DNA from: Bacteroidales bacterium
GTDB lineage: Bacteria > Bacteroidota > Bacteroidia > Bacteroidales > F082
Reading direction: 5' to 3'
Length of the DNA stretch: 22,146 nt
NCBI GenBank assembly: GCA_024762735.1
Contig: JANTGU010000006.1
Location: 1 to 22,146, forward strand
Shown: positions 15,068-22,120 of the stretch, in pieces
Position numbering within the stretch: the first letter of the stretch is position 1
Layout of the letters: every line of letters begins with the position of its first letter
Notes under the pieces: model-generated
What the model was told of the DNA's origin: nothing
Seen by the model: only the letters and a program-made list of their open reading frames with translations
The model's database searches: none
Position numbers and translations under genes: made by a program

Positions 15068-15258
15068 AAAAAAGCCCGCGACAATTCGGGTTTAGCAAAC
15101 CCCGGTCTAACATGGTTAAGGATGCCGGGATTTTCAGAAGTCCAGTGTCCGCCTTGCGGCGAATCCCTCGAGGGTAATCAGGCCTTTCTTAGAACCCATC
15201 TAAGCTTATCCTTAAATGTATTAATGTTGAGTTTGCAAACAGTGAATTACGCGGGCAA
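15068..15258 (-). ncRNA. ssrS: Probable 6S RNA between zapA and rny
   Basis: The 216-base gap between zapA and rny folds on the minus strand like a 6S RNA, which binds housekeeping RNA polymerase as an open-promoter mimic. The terminal stem pairs GCCCGCG (15256-15250) with CGCGGGC (15080-15074), extended by AATTC/GAATT, and the 3' arm runs into six Ts (15073-15068). Inner stems include GCAAAC/GTTTGC, TTAAGGAT/ATCCTTAA and GGGATT/AATCCC, capped by CGCC-GCAA-GGCG with a GNRA-type tetraloop. A lateral hairpin GGGTTT-GCT-AAACCC lies on the 3' side. The zapA-adjacent position is the known synteny of 6S genes. Ends are approximate. The call rests on structure and context, without covariance evidence. 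Confidence 0.78.
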
Positions 15259-15271
15259 ATCTTTATAATTT

Positions 15272-15580
15272 TCAAAGAACGTGGTCGAAATTGTTTAAAT
15301 GCTCTGTTAAAATGTCATCCAGTTCGCGAAGCTTCTCCTCCATCTCCTTGTCTTTAAAACTTTTTTCAGCTTCCAATCGAACTGTCTTTGTTGTATGTTG
15401 CAAAGCCACCATGGCAAATAAGTCCTGATGGTCTTTGTAATTAAACGTTTTCGAGTATGATTCTATTGTGCTGTTTACTAATTTTGTTGCCCTTCTCACA
15501 TATTCTTCCTGCTCCCTTGCAACAGCCATTTTATAAGGCCTTTCAGCAATCACCACACGTATGTTTATTTTCTCGTCCAT
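15272..15580 (-). CDS. zapA: Cell division protein ZapA
   Basis: The 102-residue product has the ZapA pattern: an N-terminal beta segment MDEKINIRVVIAERPYKM, the conserved EEYVRRATKLVN helix, then a long helix with DLFAMVALQHT and a charged C-terminal coiled coil. ZapA cross-links FtsZ filaments at the division site. The ATG at 15580 is chosen because it gives the usual family length; the frame remains open to 15601 but that would overlap the preceding stop. It follows the ZapB-like gene by 17 bases, forming a two-gene division operon that leads into the 6S RNA. Confidence 0.92.
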   Translation of the reverse strand: MDEKINIRVVIAERPYKMAVAREQEEYVRRATKLVNSTIESYSKTFNYKDHQDLFAMVALQHTTKTVRLEAEKSFKDKEMEEKLRELDDILTEHLNNFDHVL

Positions 15581-15597
15581 CAACAGACTTAAAATTA

Positions 15598-15885
15598 TCA
15601 ATCACTCAAAACGTCGATGCATCTATCAATTTCTTCAATAAGCTCAGCGAGCTTTTCTTTGCCCTTATCAACACCAATTTTGTATTCAAGCGCATTTGCA
15701 AGCGAAAGTTTAATAGCTCTGTTTTCTCTATCCTGCAAACGTTGGGTAAGCGACAAAACTTCATCGGTCAAGTCGCCAACCTTATGCTTTAGCCTGCTGT
15801 TTTCATCGCTCAATGCCTGATTGACTTCTATTAATTTCCTAATTTTGTATTCAATACCGGAAATCAAAAGTTGCTCGTTGGCCAT
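15598..15885 (-). CDS. ZapB-like coiled-coil protein
   Basis: The 95-residue product is almost entirely helical with heptad spacing (IRKLIEVNQALSDENSRLKH and onward), lacking cysteines apart from one near the end and lacking hydrophobic membrane segments. Small coiled-coil genes directly upstream of zapA in Bacteroidota are commonly taken as ZapB-like division factors; function here is inferred from this context. The ATG at 15885 is preferred over an upstream in-frame start at 15933 because a perfect -7 element (15910-15917) lies between the two. It is divergent from the DUF2851 gene. Confidence 0.75.
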   Translation of the reverse strand: MANEQLLISGIEYKIRKLIEVNQALSDENSRLKHKVGDLTDEVLSLTQRLQDRENRAIKLSLANALEYKIGVDKGKEKLAELIEEIDRCIDVLSD

Positions 15886-15909
15886 CGCTTTAAAAACTTT
15901 AGGTTGCGA

Positions 15910-15941
15910 CAAAAATACTCTTTTTGTGGACAAGTTGCAAT
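15910..15941 (-). promoter_or_regulatory. Probable promoter of zapB-like/zapA operon
   Basis: On the minus strand, TATTTTTG at 15917-15910 is an exact TAnnTTTG and ATTG at 15941-15938 lies 20 bases upstream as a partial -33 box. Confidence 0.6.
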
Positions 15942-15996
15942 AACATTTTTATTTATCTTAGAGGTTTCTTATTTTACCTCTGAAAACTAACCAGTT

Positions 15997-17265
15997 ATGA
16001 ACGAAGAGTTTTTATATTATCTATGGCAGTTCAGGCAACTTAAAGAGCCACTGTTTACTACCGACAACCACACGCTTACTCTTATAGATCCCGGCGAACG
16101 AAATCACGATAGCGGCCCCGATTTTTTGTTTGCAAAGATCAAGATGGACGATACTATTTGGGCAGGAAACGTGGAGATGCACGTACGCTCTTCGGATTGG
16201 TACCGCCATCATCACGACACCGACAGAGCATACGATACCGTAGTGTTGCATGTGGTTTACCAACACGACAAGGAGGTATTTACTTCATCTAACCAAAAAA
16301 TTCCAACCCTAGAACTAAAAGGAAAGTTTGACGAATCGCTCTATGATAATTACCTGTCGCTGCTGCAGTCGGGCTTACCCATTGCTTGTGGCAATCTTGT
16401 GCAATCGGTCAGTGATTTGGAAAAGCTATTCTGGCTTGAGCGGATGATGGCTGCACGGCTTGAAGAAAAAGCATCTCAAATTGAAAGCAATATAAAAAAC
16501 AGCCTGGGCGATTTTCAGGAAATCTTTTACCAAAAGCTGGCCAGGAACTTTGGCTTTAAAACCAACGGGGAGGCTTTTGAACAGCTGGCACGAATACTCC
16601 CTCTTAAAATCTTGCTAAAACATATCGACAGCAGGTTTCAGCTGGAAGCGCTTTTGTACGGGCAAGCAGGGCTTTTAAGGAAAGATTATAAGGATGACTA
16701 CCCGCGGGCACTAAAAACAGAATATGAATTTCTTGCTCAAAAATACAACCTGCAACCGTTAAAAGTGGGTGTTTGGAAATTTATGCGAATGCGCCCCGGC
16801 AACTTTCCCACCATTCGCATCTCGCAGTTTGCCACCCTGCTGTACCAGTCGGGAGGACTGCTGCATAAAATCCCCGAGATGAAAAGAGTAGCCGATATCA
16901 TCACTCTGCTGTCGGTAACCACTTCAGATTACTGGAAAAATCACTTCCGCTTTGGCATGAAATCGGTAGAACGCGGCAAAACGCTGGGCACTTCGTCAGC
17001 GCAACTCATCCTTATTAACACGGTTATCCCTTTTGTTTTCGTTTATGGTCGCTTGATGAACAAACCTGCCCTGCAGCAGAAGGCGTTATCATGGCTTGAA
17101 CAAATCAAGCCCGAAAACAACAAAGTCGTCAGGCTCTACCTGACACTGGGCTTCCCCCTTCGCAACGCCATGCACACGCAAGCTGTCATTCATCTTAACC
17201 AGCACTATTGCAGCCATCTTAAATGTCTTGATTGCAGAATCGGACAAAAAATACTCAGTCAATAA
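15997..17265 (+). CDS. DUF2851 family protein
   Basis: The 422-residue product matches the DUF2851 family, which is common in Bacteroidota and has no established function. The N-terminal signature is strong: EEFLYYLWQFR, then DPGERNHDSGPDF (31-43) and GNVEMHVRSSDWYRHHHDTD (57-76). The clustered Asp, Glu and His residues suggest a metal-dependent active site reminiscent of a nuclease fold, but this is inference. The C-terminus has a cysteine cluster CxxxxCxxC followed by RIG. No signal peptide or membrane helix is seen, so it is cytoplasmic. It is divergent from the zapB-like gene. A short hairpin (AGAGGT at 15960-15965 with ACCTCT at 15976-15981) lies in the leader just before the start. Confidence 0.88.
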   Translation: MNEEFLYYLWQFRQLKEPLFTTDNHTLTLIDPGERNHDSGPDFLFAKIKMDDTIWAGNVEMHVRSSDWYRHHHDTDRAYDTVVLHVVYQHDKEVFTSSNQKIPTLELKGKFDESLYDNYLSLLQSGLPIACGNLVQSVSDLEKLFWLERMMAARLEEKASQIESNIKNSLGDFQEIFYQKLARNFGFKTNGEAFEQLARILPLKILLKHIDSRFQLEALLYGQAGLLRKDYKDDYPRALKTEYEFLAQKYNLQPLKVGVWKFMRMRPGNFPTIRISQFATLLYQSGGLLHKIPEMKRVADIITLLSVTTSDYWKNHFRFGMKSVERGKTLGTSSAQLILINTVIPFVFVYGRLMNKPALQQKALSWLEQIKPENNKVVRLYLTLGFPLRNAMHTQAVIHLNQHYCSHLKCLDCRIGQKILSQ

Positions 17266-17274
17266 CAGAATTAC

Positions 17275-17282
17275 TACTTTTG
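17275..17282 (+). promoter_or_regulatory. Probable -7 element of acyltransferase gene
   Basis: TACTTTTG, exact TAnnTTTG, 31 bases upstream of the ATG at 17314. An AAGGA sequence at 17303-17307 may serve as ribosome binding site. Confidence 0.55.
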
Positions 17283-17313
17283 TAGCATCATAATATTTCA
17301 TTAAGGATTAATA

Positions 17314-18177
17314 ATGGTTAAGGACACCCGTCAGCAGGCTAAAGAGTTCAAGATAGACATTGAAAAGGTACTTGAAGAAAAAAATGCATCATTAAAAAAG
17401 ATGCTGCCCGCCTTTATCATCAAGTACATTAAAAAAATTGCGCACCAGGATGAAGTAAATCACTTTATCAACACGTACTACGACAAGGAGGGAGTTGACT
17501 TTATCAAAATCTTGCTGGGGGAGATGAATACCACGGTGAATACCATCAACCTGGAAAAAAGCGTGCCGACCCATGACCGTGTGATTGTAACTTCCAACCA
17601 CCCCCTGGGCGGCCTCGACGGGTTGGCATTGATGATGGCTGTTGGACGCGTGCGGACCGATATACAGTTTCCGGTTAACGATATCCTTACCAATATTCCT
17701 AATTTACAGGTACTGTTTATCCCCGTGAACAAGCACGGAAGCAACGCTGACAACATCAGGCTTTTTAACCAAACTTTCGAGAAGGATAACATTATTTGTT
17801 ACTTTCCTGCCGGATTGGTATCGCGCAAACAAAAAGGTAAAATCATGGATTTGGAGTGGAAGAAAACCATCATTTCCAAAGCCAAACGGTACCAACGTGA
17901 TATTATCCCAACCCATATCGACGGAAGTAATTCCAACTTTTTTTACAACCTGGCACTCTATCGCAAAAAGCTGGGCATCAAAGCCAATATAGAGATGTTT
18001 TACCTGTCCAACGAGTTTTTTAAACAACGCAACAAAACACTTACCATCACCTTTGGAAAGCGGATACCTTATACTGTTTTCGATAAACGTTACCGCGACA
18101 ACCAGTGGGCAGAGCTGCTAAAGCAACATGTTTACAAGCTTAAAGATAACCCTGACGCCGATTTTGTCGTACCTTAA
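17314..18177 (+). CDS. glsA: PlsC-like O-acyltransferase, probable glycine-lipid GlsA homologue
   Basis: The 287-residue product has the glycerolipid acyltransferase core. VIVTSNHPLGGLDGLAL (90-106) carries the catalytic His96 and Asp102, spaced as HX5D instead of the usual HX4D. Further on are the substrate-site region VLFIPVNKHG and FPAGLVSRK, which stands where FPEG occurs in PlsC. The N-terminal 80 residues form a charged helical region absent from canonical PlsC. In Bacteroides the paired O- and N-acyltransferases GlsA and GlsB make glycine lipids; the adjacent gene is GlsB-like, so the same role is likely. An alternative is ornithine-lipid-type or lysophospholipid acylation. It has its own promoter, and GlsB-like follows after 65 bases. 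Confidence 0.82.
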   Translation: MVKDTRQQAKEFKIDIEKVLEEKNASLKKMLPAFIIKYIKKIAHQDEVNHFINTYYDKEGVDFIKILLGEMNTTVNTINLEKSVPTHDRVIVTSNHPLGGLDGLALMMAVGRVRTDIQFPVNDILTNIPNLQVLFIPVNKHGSNADNIRLFNQTFEKDNIICYFPAGLVSRKQKGKIMDLEWKKTIISKAKRYQRDIIPTHIDGSNSNFFYNLALYRKKLGIKANIEMFYLSNEFFKQRNKTLTITFGKRIPYTVFDKRYRDNQWAELLKQHVYKLKDNPDADFVVP

Positions 18178-18211
18178 TTTATCTTCGGGTTTCTATTGCC
18201 ACTGGTTTTAG

Positions 18212-18219
18212 TATCTTTG
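18212..18219 (+). promoter_or_regulatory. Probable -7 element of N-acyltransferase gene
   Basis: TATCTTTG, exact TAnnTTTG, 23 bases upstream of ATG 18243. It shows that the second acyltransferase can be transcribed independently of the first and excludes the in-frame GTG at 18219 as start. Confidence 0.6.
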
Positions 18220-18242
18220 TGCTGAAATTCCAAAGTTATTTT

Positions 18243-19181
18243 ATGATGAATGTTGAAACAGTAATTCCTGCAGTTGACAAAGAGCTTTTGGTTGGCGAAC
18301 TGACCAAAGACAAGCTTTTGCGTAAAACCAACAATGGCAACAACGAAATTTATGTTATAACTGCCGAAAACTCACCCCACGTGATGCGTGAAATCGGTCG
18401 CCTTCGCGAAGTTACTTTTCGTGATGCGGGTGGCGGAACCGGTAAATCCATTGATGTCGATGATTATGACATGGGCCCTCATGGTTTTAAGCAGATGATC
18501 GTGTGGGATGCCGAAGAGCAGGAGATAGTGGGCGGATACCGCTACCTGCATGGCAAAGATATTGAAGTCAACAAAAATAATGAGGTGATGTCTCCCACCT
18601 CCCGCTTGTTTCATTTTTCGGATAAATTTATCAAAGAGTACCTTCCTAAAACCATTGAGCTGGGGCGTTCGTTTGTGCAACCACTGTACCAGCCTGCTTT
18701 TAACCTGCGCAGAGGTATGTTTGCACTGGACAACCTTTGGGATGGTCTTGGTGCTTTAATCATCGACCATTCCGATATTGAATATTTGTTTGGGAAAGTA
18801 ACCATGTACACCGATTTCGACCCGCTGGCAAGAGATTTAATTCTATTCTTTCTCCAAAAATATTTTCCGGATCACGAAAAATTGGTAACTCCTAAAAAAC
18901 CGTTGAAACTCAGCACTTCAGAAAAGATACTAAACAATGTTTTTACGGGCGATAATTATGATGAAGATTATAAAATCCTGGTTCAAAAAGTACGCAAGCT
19001 GGGCGAAAACATCCCTCCCCTGTTTAATGCTTATATGAACCTTTCCTCCACCATGAAAACGTTTGGCACTTCTGTTAACGACCACTTTGGTGATGTGGAA
19101 GAAACCGGCATCCTGATTACCATTACCGATATTTACACAGGTAAAAAGGAGCGTCACGTTGCCACCTACACAAAACCCTGA
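18243..19181 (+). CDS. glsB: GNAT-type N-acyltransferase, probable glycine-lipid GlsB homologue
   Basis: The 312-residue product belongs to the hemolysin-like GNAT acyltransferases related to OlsB. Evidence is HVMREIGRLREVTFRDAGGG (46-65), the substrate strand IVGGYRYLHG (95-104), and IELGRSFVQPLYQ near residue 140, all family landmarks. These enzymes transfer a 3-hydroxy-fatty acyl chain from ACP to an amino acid; in Bacteroides GlsB this is glycine, giving the lyso form that GlsA then O-acylates. ATG 18243 is used, although a second ATG directly follows. The stop is 4 bases before engB, so engB is probably co-transcribed. The substrate amino acid is inferred from phylum and neighbour, not from residues. 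Confidence 0.83.
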   Translation: MMNVETVIPAVDKELLVGELTKDKLLRKTNNGNNEIYVITAENSPHVMREIGRLREVTFRDAGGGTGKSIDVDDYDMGPHGFKQMIVWDAEEQEIVGGYRYLHGKDIEVNKNNEVMSPTSRLFHFSDKFIKEYLPKTIELGRSFVQPLYQPAFNLRRGMFALDNLWDGLGALIIDHSDIEYLFGKVTMYTDFDPLARDLILFFLQKYFPDHEKLVTPKKPLKLSTSEKILNNVFTGDNYDEDYKILVQKVRKLGENIPPLFNAYMNLSSTMKTFGTSVNDHFGDVEETGILITITDIYTGKKERHVATYTKP

Positions 19182-19185
19182 CAAC

Positions 19186-19800
19186 ATGAAAATTAATTAT
19201 GCTGATTTTGTTATCAGCTCCACCACATGGACAAAATGCCCAGAGCCCGTCAAACCCGAGTACGCCATGATAGGACGCTCCAACGTGGGCAAGTCTTCGT
19301 TAATCAACATGATAACAGGGCGTAAAAAACTAGCCAAGACATCGGGGACACCGGGAAAAACCATCACCATCAATCATTTTCAGGTAAATGACGAATGGTA
19401 CCTTGTTGACTTGCCGGGATATGGTTATGCCCGCAGGAGCAAAACCGAGCGTGCCAAATGGGAAAAGATGATTAAAGGCTACATTTTAAACCGGGAAAAT
19501 CTGATGACCCTATTTACGTTGGTGGACGTACGTCATGAACCGCAAAATAACGACATGGAATTTATCGAGTGGCTTGGCATGTCAAGCATACCTTTTGTCA
19601 TGATTTTTACCAAAGCCGATAAATTGACCCGCAATCAGCTGGAAAGCAACCTGGCTGCTTATAAAAAAGCCATGCTAAACAATTGGGAAACACTGCCACC
19701 TATGATCGTGACTTCATCAGAAACCGGATTGGGAAAAGAGGAGTTTCTAACCTACATTGAAGATACCAATAAACTTTTTGCTCAGATACCCGGCAAATAG
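19186..19800 (+). CDS. engB: Ribosome biogenesis GTP-binding protein EngB (YsxC/YihA)
   Basis: The 204-residue GTPase has all G motifs: GRSNVGKSS (G1, 30-38), the TSGTPGKT switch I region (52-59), DLPGYGYA (G3, 75-82), TKAD (G4, 142-145) and TSSETGLG (G5, 176-183). EngB acts in late assembly of the large ribosomal subunit. The PGYGYA and RSKTERAKW segments are typical of EngB and separate it from Era and Der. The length is standard. ATG 19186 is chosen over an in-frame ATG at 19159, which would overlap the previous gene by 23 bases. It closes the plus-strand gene group ahead of a strong terminator. Confidence 0.96.
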   Translation: MKINYADFVISSTTWTKCPEPVKPEYAMIGRSNVGKSSLINMITGRKKLAKTSGTPGKTITINHFQVNDEWYLVDLPGYGYARRSKTERAKWEKMIKGYILNRENLMTLFTLVDVRHEPQNNDMEFIEWLGMSSIPFVMIFTKADKLTRNQLESNLAAYKKAMLNNWETLPPMIVTSSETGLGKEEFLTYIEDTNKLFAQIPGK

Positions 19801-19830
19801 TTTACCAAACTTGGCGGTAGCTGAAAGAAC

Positions 19831-19881
19831 AAAAAAAGCCTGACCAGGGAAGCAATGTTCGCATCCGGTCAGGCTTTTTTT
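19831..19881. terminator. Strong bidirectional terminator
   Basis: A perfect 15-bp stem pairs 19831-19845 (seven As then GCCTGACC) with 19867-19881 (GGTCAGGC then seven Ts) around a 21-nt loop. It gives a T-tract in both directions and sits between the convergent engB and DUF4252 genes. Confidence 0.9.
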
Positions 19882-19905
19882 ACCACAATGGGTTAAATGT
19901 TGTTA

Positions 19906-20490
19906 TCAATCGTTGTCGTCATCATGGTTTTTGCCACTGTCATTGTCGTGATGATAATGCCCTTTCATTTTAGAAAGATTGCCCATCCCTTTCATATTCA
20001 TCATCTGTCCCAGCTGGGCAACTGACTTCATATCGATGTCTCCGGCAATGTCTAAAACTACTTCCTGGTCTTCTCCCTGAAGCGTCATCAACAACTCGGC
20101 AACTTTATCGCCCGATTTTTTAACATAAAATTTAATGGTTTGGCCATCATCCTGAACGGTCATCATTTCGGTGTAATTATCGATTTTTAAAGCTTTTTTT
20201 GCTTTTTCAATCAGGGGAAACTTGGCCACACCGGGCTGAGGTTCATAACTTAACATTTTGAGGCCGGTGAGTTGTTTCATCATCTCGTGTGCCTCTTCCA
20301 TTTGACCGGAGCTGTCGCTTACCTGCATGGAGGCAAGCATCTCAAACATTTCGGGCGATACGCTAACACCGGTAAATCCCTTTTCGGCGGCGTATTTTTC
20401 ATAAAATTTATCCATGGCTGTTTCTTGCGCATTAACGACCATTGGAAGGCTGAACATCAGCAGTGCTAAACTTACAAATAGCTTTTTCAT
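19906..20490 (-). CDS. Secreted DUF4252 domain protein
   Basis: The 194-residue product has a signal peptide (1-21, ending VVNAQ) and a DUF4252-type body: MDKFYEKYAAEKGFTGVSVS at the start, then LKMLSYEPQ, and strands such as TIKFYVKKSGDKVAELLMTL. The family, found in Bacteroidota, has no settled function. The last 17 residues (HYHHDNDSGKNHDDDND) form an unusual histidine/aspartate-rich tail that could bind metal ions, which is inference. It is the third gene of a sigma/anti-sigma operon, 11 bases after the anti-sigma gene, so it is probably a target or part of the same envelope-related response. Confidence 0.85.
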   Translation of the reverse strand: MKKLFVSLALLMFSLPMVVNAQETAMDKFYEKYAAEKGFTGVSVSPEMFEMLASMQVSDSSGQMEEAHEMMKQLTGLKMLSYEPQPGVAKFPLIEKAKKALKIDNYTEMMTVQDDGQTIKFYVKKSGDKVAELLMTLQGEDQEVVLDIAGDIDMKSVAQLGQMMNMKGMGNLSKMKGHYHHDNDSGKNHDDDND

Positions 20491-20501
20491 TGTTTTGATT
20501 T

Positions 20502-21101
20502 TTAATGATTATTGTTGTATTTAATTATTCCTATATTATCTATCATGGCTACCGGCTGAAGACTTTCCATCCCCTTGTTAACCACCCCTACCTTGTCGAG
20601 CATCTTTAAACTGGTGTTGAGGGGTTTGGCCACTTCCCGGGTTTGAGCCAATCCTTTATCAAAATTAATGGCGAGTACCGATAAAGCATCCGTAGCCTGC
20701 TGATAGGCCAAGGCCGGATTATTATAGTTGTTGAGTGTATGTTTGATGTTAAAAACATCCGAGGTGGTCCAAACCGTAAGCAGAATGAGTAGTGTAGCAG
20801 CTACCCCTACCAAAGTATAATAGAGGCCACGGTGTTTACCAAACCCGACCTCACGCGGGTCGTTTTCGACATTTGCAAGCTCATCCTTACGGGCAACCAG
20901 TTCCCAAAAGTTTTGCTCAAAAGTTTCATTCAACGTAGATTTGGCAGACTTCTGATAAGCCAAAAACTGACTTTTAAGAGGCATTAAATCTTCGGGTATA
21001 TCTTCATGAAGCAGATAGTATTTTATCTCTTGTTCTTCCGTCACCGAAGACATCCCGTTTAGATACTTGTCCACCAATTGATATAGTCTATCGTAATTCA
21101 T
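20502..21101 (-). CDS. Putative anti-sigma factor, single-pass membrane protein
   Basis: The 199-residue product has a cytoplasmic N-terminal part of about 90 residues (MNYDRLYQLVDKYLNGMSSV, then an EEQEIKYYL helix), one transmembrane helix (about 93-114, LYYTLVGVAATLLILLTVW) and an extracytoplasmic C-terminus. That topology, and its place directly after an ECF sigma gene with a 14-nt overlap, mark it as the likely anti-sigma factor. It lacks the HxxxCxxC zinc motif of ZAS-type anti-sigmas. A GGAGG at 21109-21105 precedes the start by three bases, inside the sigma gene, supporting translational coupling. Confidence 0.78.
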   Translation of the reverse strand: MNYDRLYQLVDKYLNGMSSVTEEQEIKYYLLHEDIPEDLMPLKSQFLAYQKSAKSTLNETFEQNFWELVARKDELANVENDPREVGFGKHRGLYYTLVGVAATLLILLTVWTTSDVFNIKHTLNNYNNPALAYQQATDALSVLAINFDKGLAQTREVAKPLNTSLKMLDKVGVVNKGMESLQPVAMIDNIGIIKYNNNH

Positions 21102-21597
21102 TTTCCTCCAGTTTTATCAGTGATTCTCTAATCGATTTACGTGCTCTCGAAAGGTTAACCCTAATGTAATTTAAATCGAACCCAGTTACTTCCCGGATTT
21201 CATTATACTCGTACCCCTCCACATCCCGTAGGTGAAGAATGGTTTTTTGCTGCTCGGGCAACCGCTCCATCAATGTCTTTACCTGCATTACCATGTCGTG
21301 TTGAATCGAATGCTCCATAGGGCTTGTGTAAGGTTGATGGTTAACCCCTTCGTTTAAGCTGCCAAATTTTTCGCGCTTGGTTTTTAATTTATCCAAGCAG
21401 CGGTTTCTGGTCATGGTCATCATCACGGCTTCCAGGTTGTTATACTTTCCCAATCGTTCTTTCATATCCCAGAGTTTTAAATAAACTTCCTGGACGGTGT
21501 CCTCCGCTTCCTCCCTGTTTTTTAACAGGAAAATGGCCAACCTGAACAACTTGTCCTTTTTTGGCAACAACTCCGACTTAAACGCTTCTGTGGTCAT
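21088..21597 (-). CDS. ECF-type RNA polymerase sigma factor
   Basis: The 169-residue product has sigma-70 region 2 (about 12-75, including FRLAIFLLKNREEAEDTVQE and VYLKLWDMKERL) and region 4 (about 108-165, LPEQQKTILHLRDVEGYEYN then the recognition helix). No region 1.1 or 3 is present, so it is an ECF sigma. It directs transcription of a regulon that probably includes its own operon, with release from the membrane anti-sigma encoded next. The ATG at 21597 gives normal family length. No clear promoter was recognised upstream; partial TATCATTG matches exist there. Confidence 0.93.
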   Translation of the reverse strand: MTTEAFKSELLPKKDKLFRLAIFLLKNREEAEDTVQEVYLKLWDMKERLGKYNNLEAVMMTMTRNRCLDKLKTKREKFGSLNEGVNHQPYTSPMEHSIQHDMVMQVKTLMERLPEQQKTILHLRDVEGYEYNEIREVTGFDLNYIRVNLSRARKSIRESLIKLEENELR

Positions 21598-21860
21598 TTC
21601 AATGATATAGACGATGCTTTCTGAATGATATTACAATGATAAAGCTTTTTAACCGATACGGGCAATATTATTTACCGGCAAATGGGTGTTTTTCAGACTG
21701 GATGTTTCACAAATTTGATAGTACCTCATTTTTGCTCTGTCCTTCAGGGCAATGATAAATGTTTTAGCGCCAATAGGCTTTAGCTTTTAATCATTAAATA
21801 TTAATGGCTAAAACCTTCAGAATAGAGATTCTAACAACTCCGCCATGAAGGATGGGGTCA
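21598..21860. repeat. Gene-free region with imperfect palindrome
   Basis: No credible gene is present. An imperfect palindrome at 21779-21812 pairs TTTAGC and CATTAA with TTAATG and GCTAAA around ATA, with a 7-base bulge (TTTTAAT). CCTTCAG occurs twice (21741-21747 and 21814-21820). The stretch resembles Bacteroidota dispersed intergenic repeats; no second copy is visible in this window. Confidence 0.4.
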
Positions 21861-21897
21861 AAAAATCAAAAAATAAAGGTAACTAATCAGTGTATTG

Positions 21898-22011
21898 TAC
21901 CTGAATAAAATATTTAATAAAATGAATGATATTTATTATGACCCACCCCTTTATCCCCTCCGGGTGAGGGGAGTTAGTGGTATTCATTTTATTAAATATT
22001 TTATTCAGGTA
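21898..22011. repeat. First long hairpin: 30-bp perfect arms
   Basis: Arms at 21898-21927 and 21982-22011 are exact reverse complements starting TACCTGAATAAAATATTTAA. The 54-nt loop carries GACCCACCCCTTTATCCCC followed by TCCGGGTGAGGGG, the GC-rich core found inverted in the second hairpin. Confidence 0.85.
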
Positions 22012-22026
22012 TTTCATTTTGTACTA

Positions 22027-22120
22027 TGAAAAATCAGAAAATAAATTCTCATATTCCCATCCGCTGGAGGGGATAAAGGGGTGGGTTAATCAACAAATCT
22101 ATTTATTTTCTGATTTTTCA
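22027..22120. repeat. Second hairpin: 20-bp perfect arms
   Basis: Arms TGAAAAATCAGAAAATAAAT (22027-22046) and complement (22101-22120) enclose a 54-nt loop, the same loop length as the first hairpin, containing the inverted core GGAGGGGATAAAGGGG at 22066-22081. Confidence 0.85.

Noticed and set aside
15960..15981. Riboswitch upstream of the DUF2851 gene
   Set aside because: Only a 6-bp hairpin is visible in a leader of under 100 bases; no conserved riboswitch core was recognised.
21898..22011. Simple rho-independent terminator or CRISPR repeat
   Set aside because: Arms are AT-rich without a T-tract, no gene ends there, and there is no regularly spaced direct repeat with spacers.
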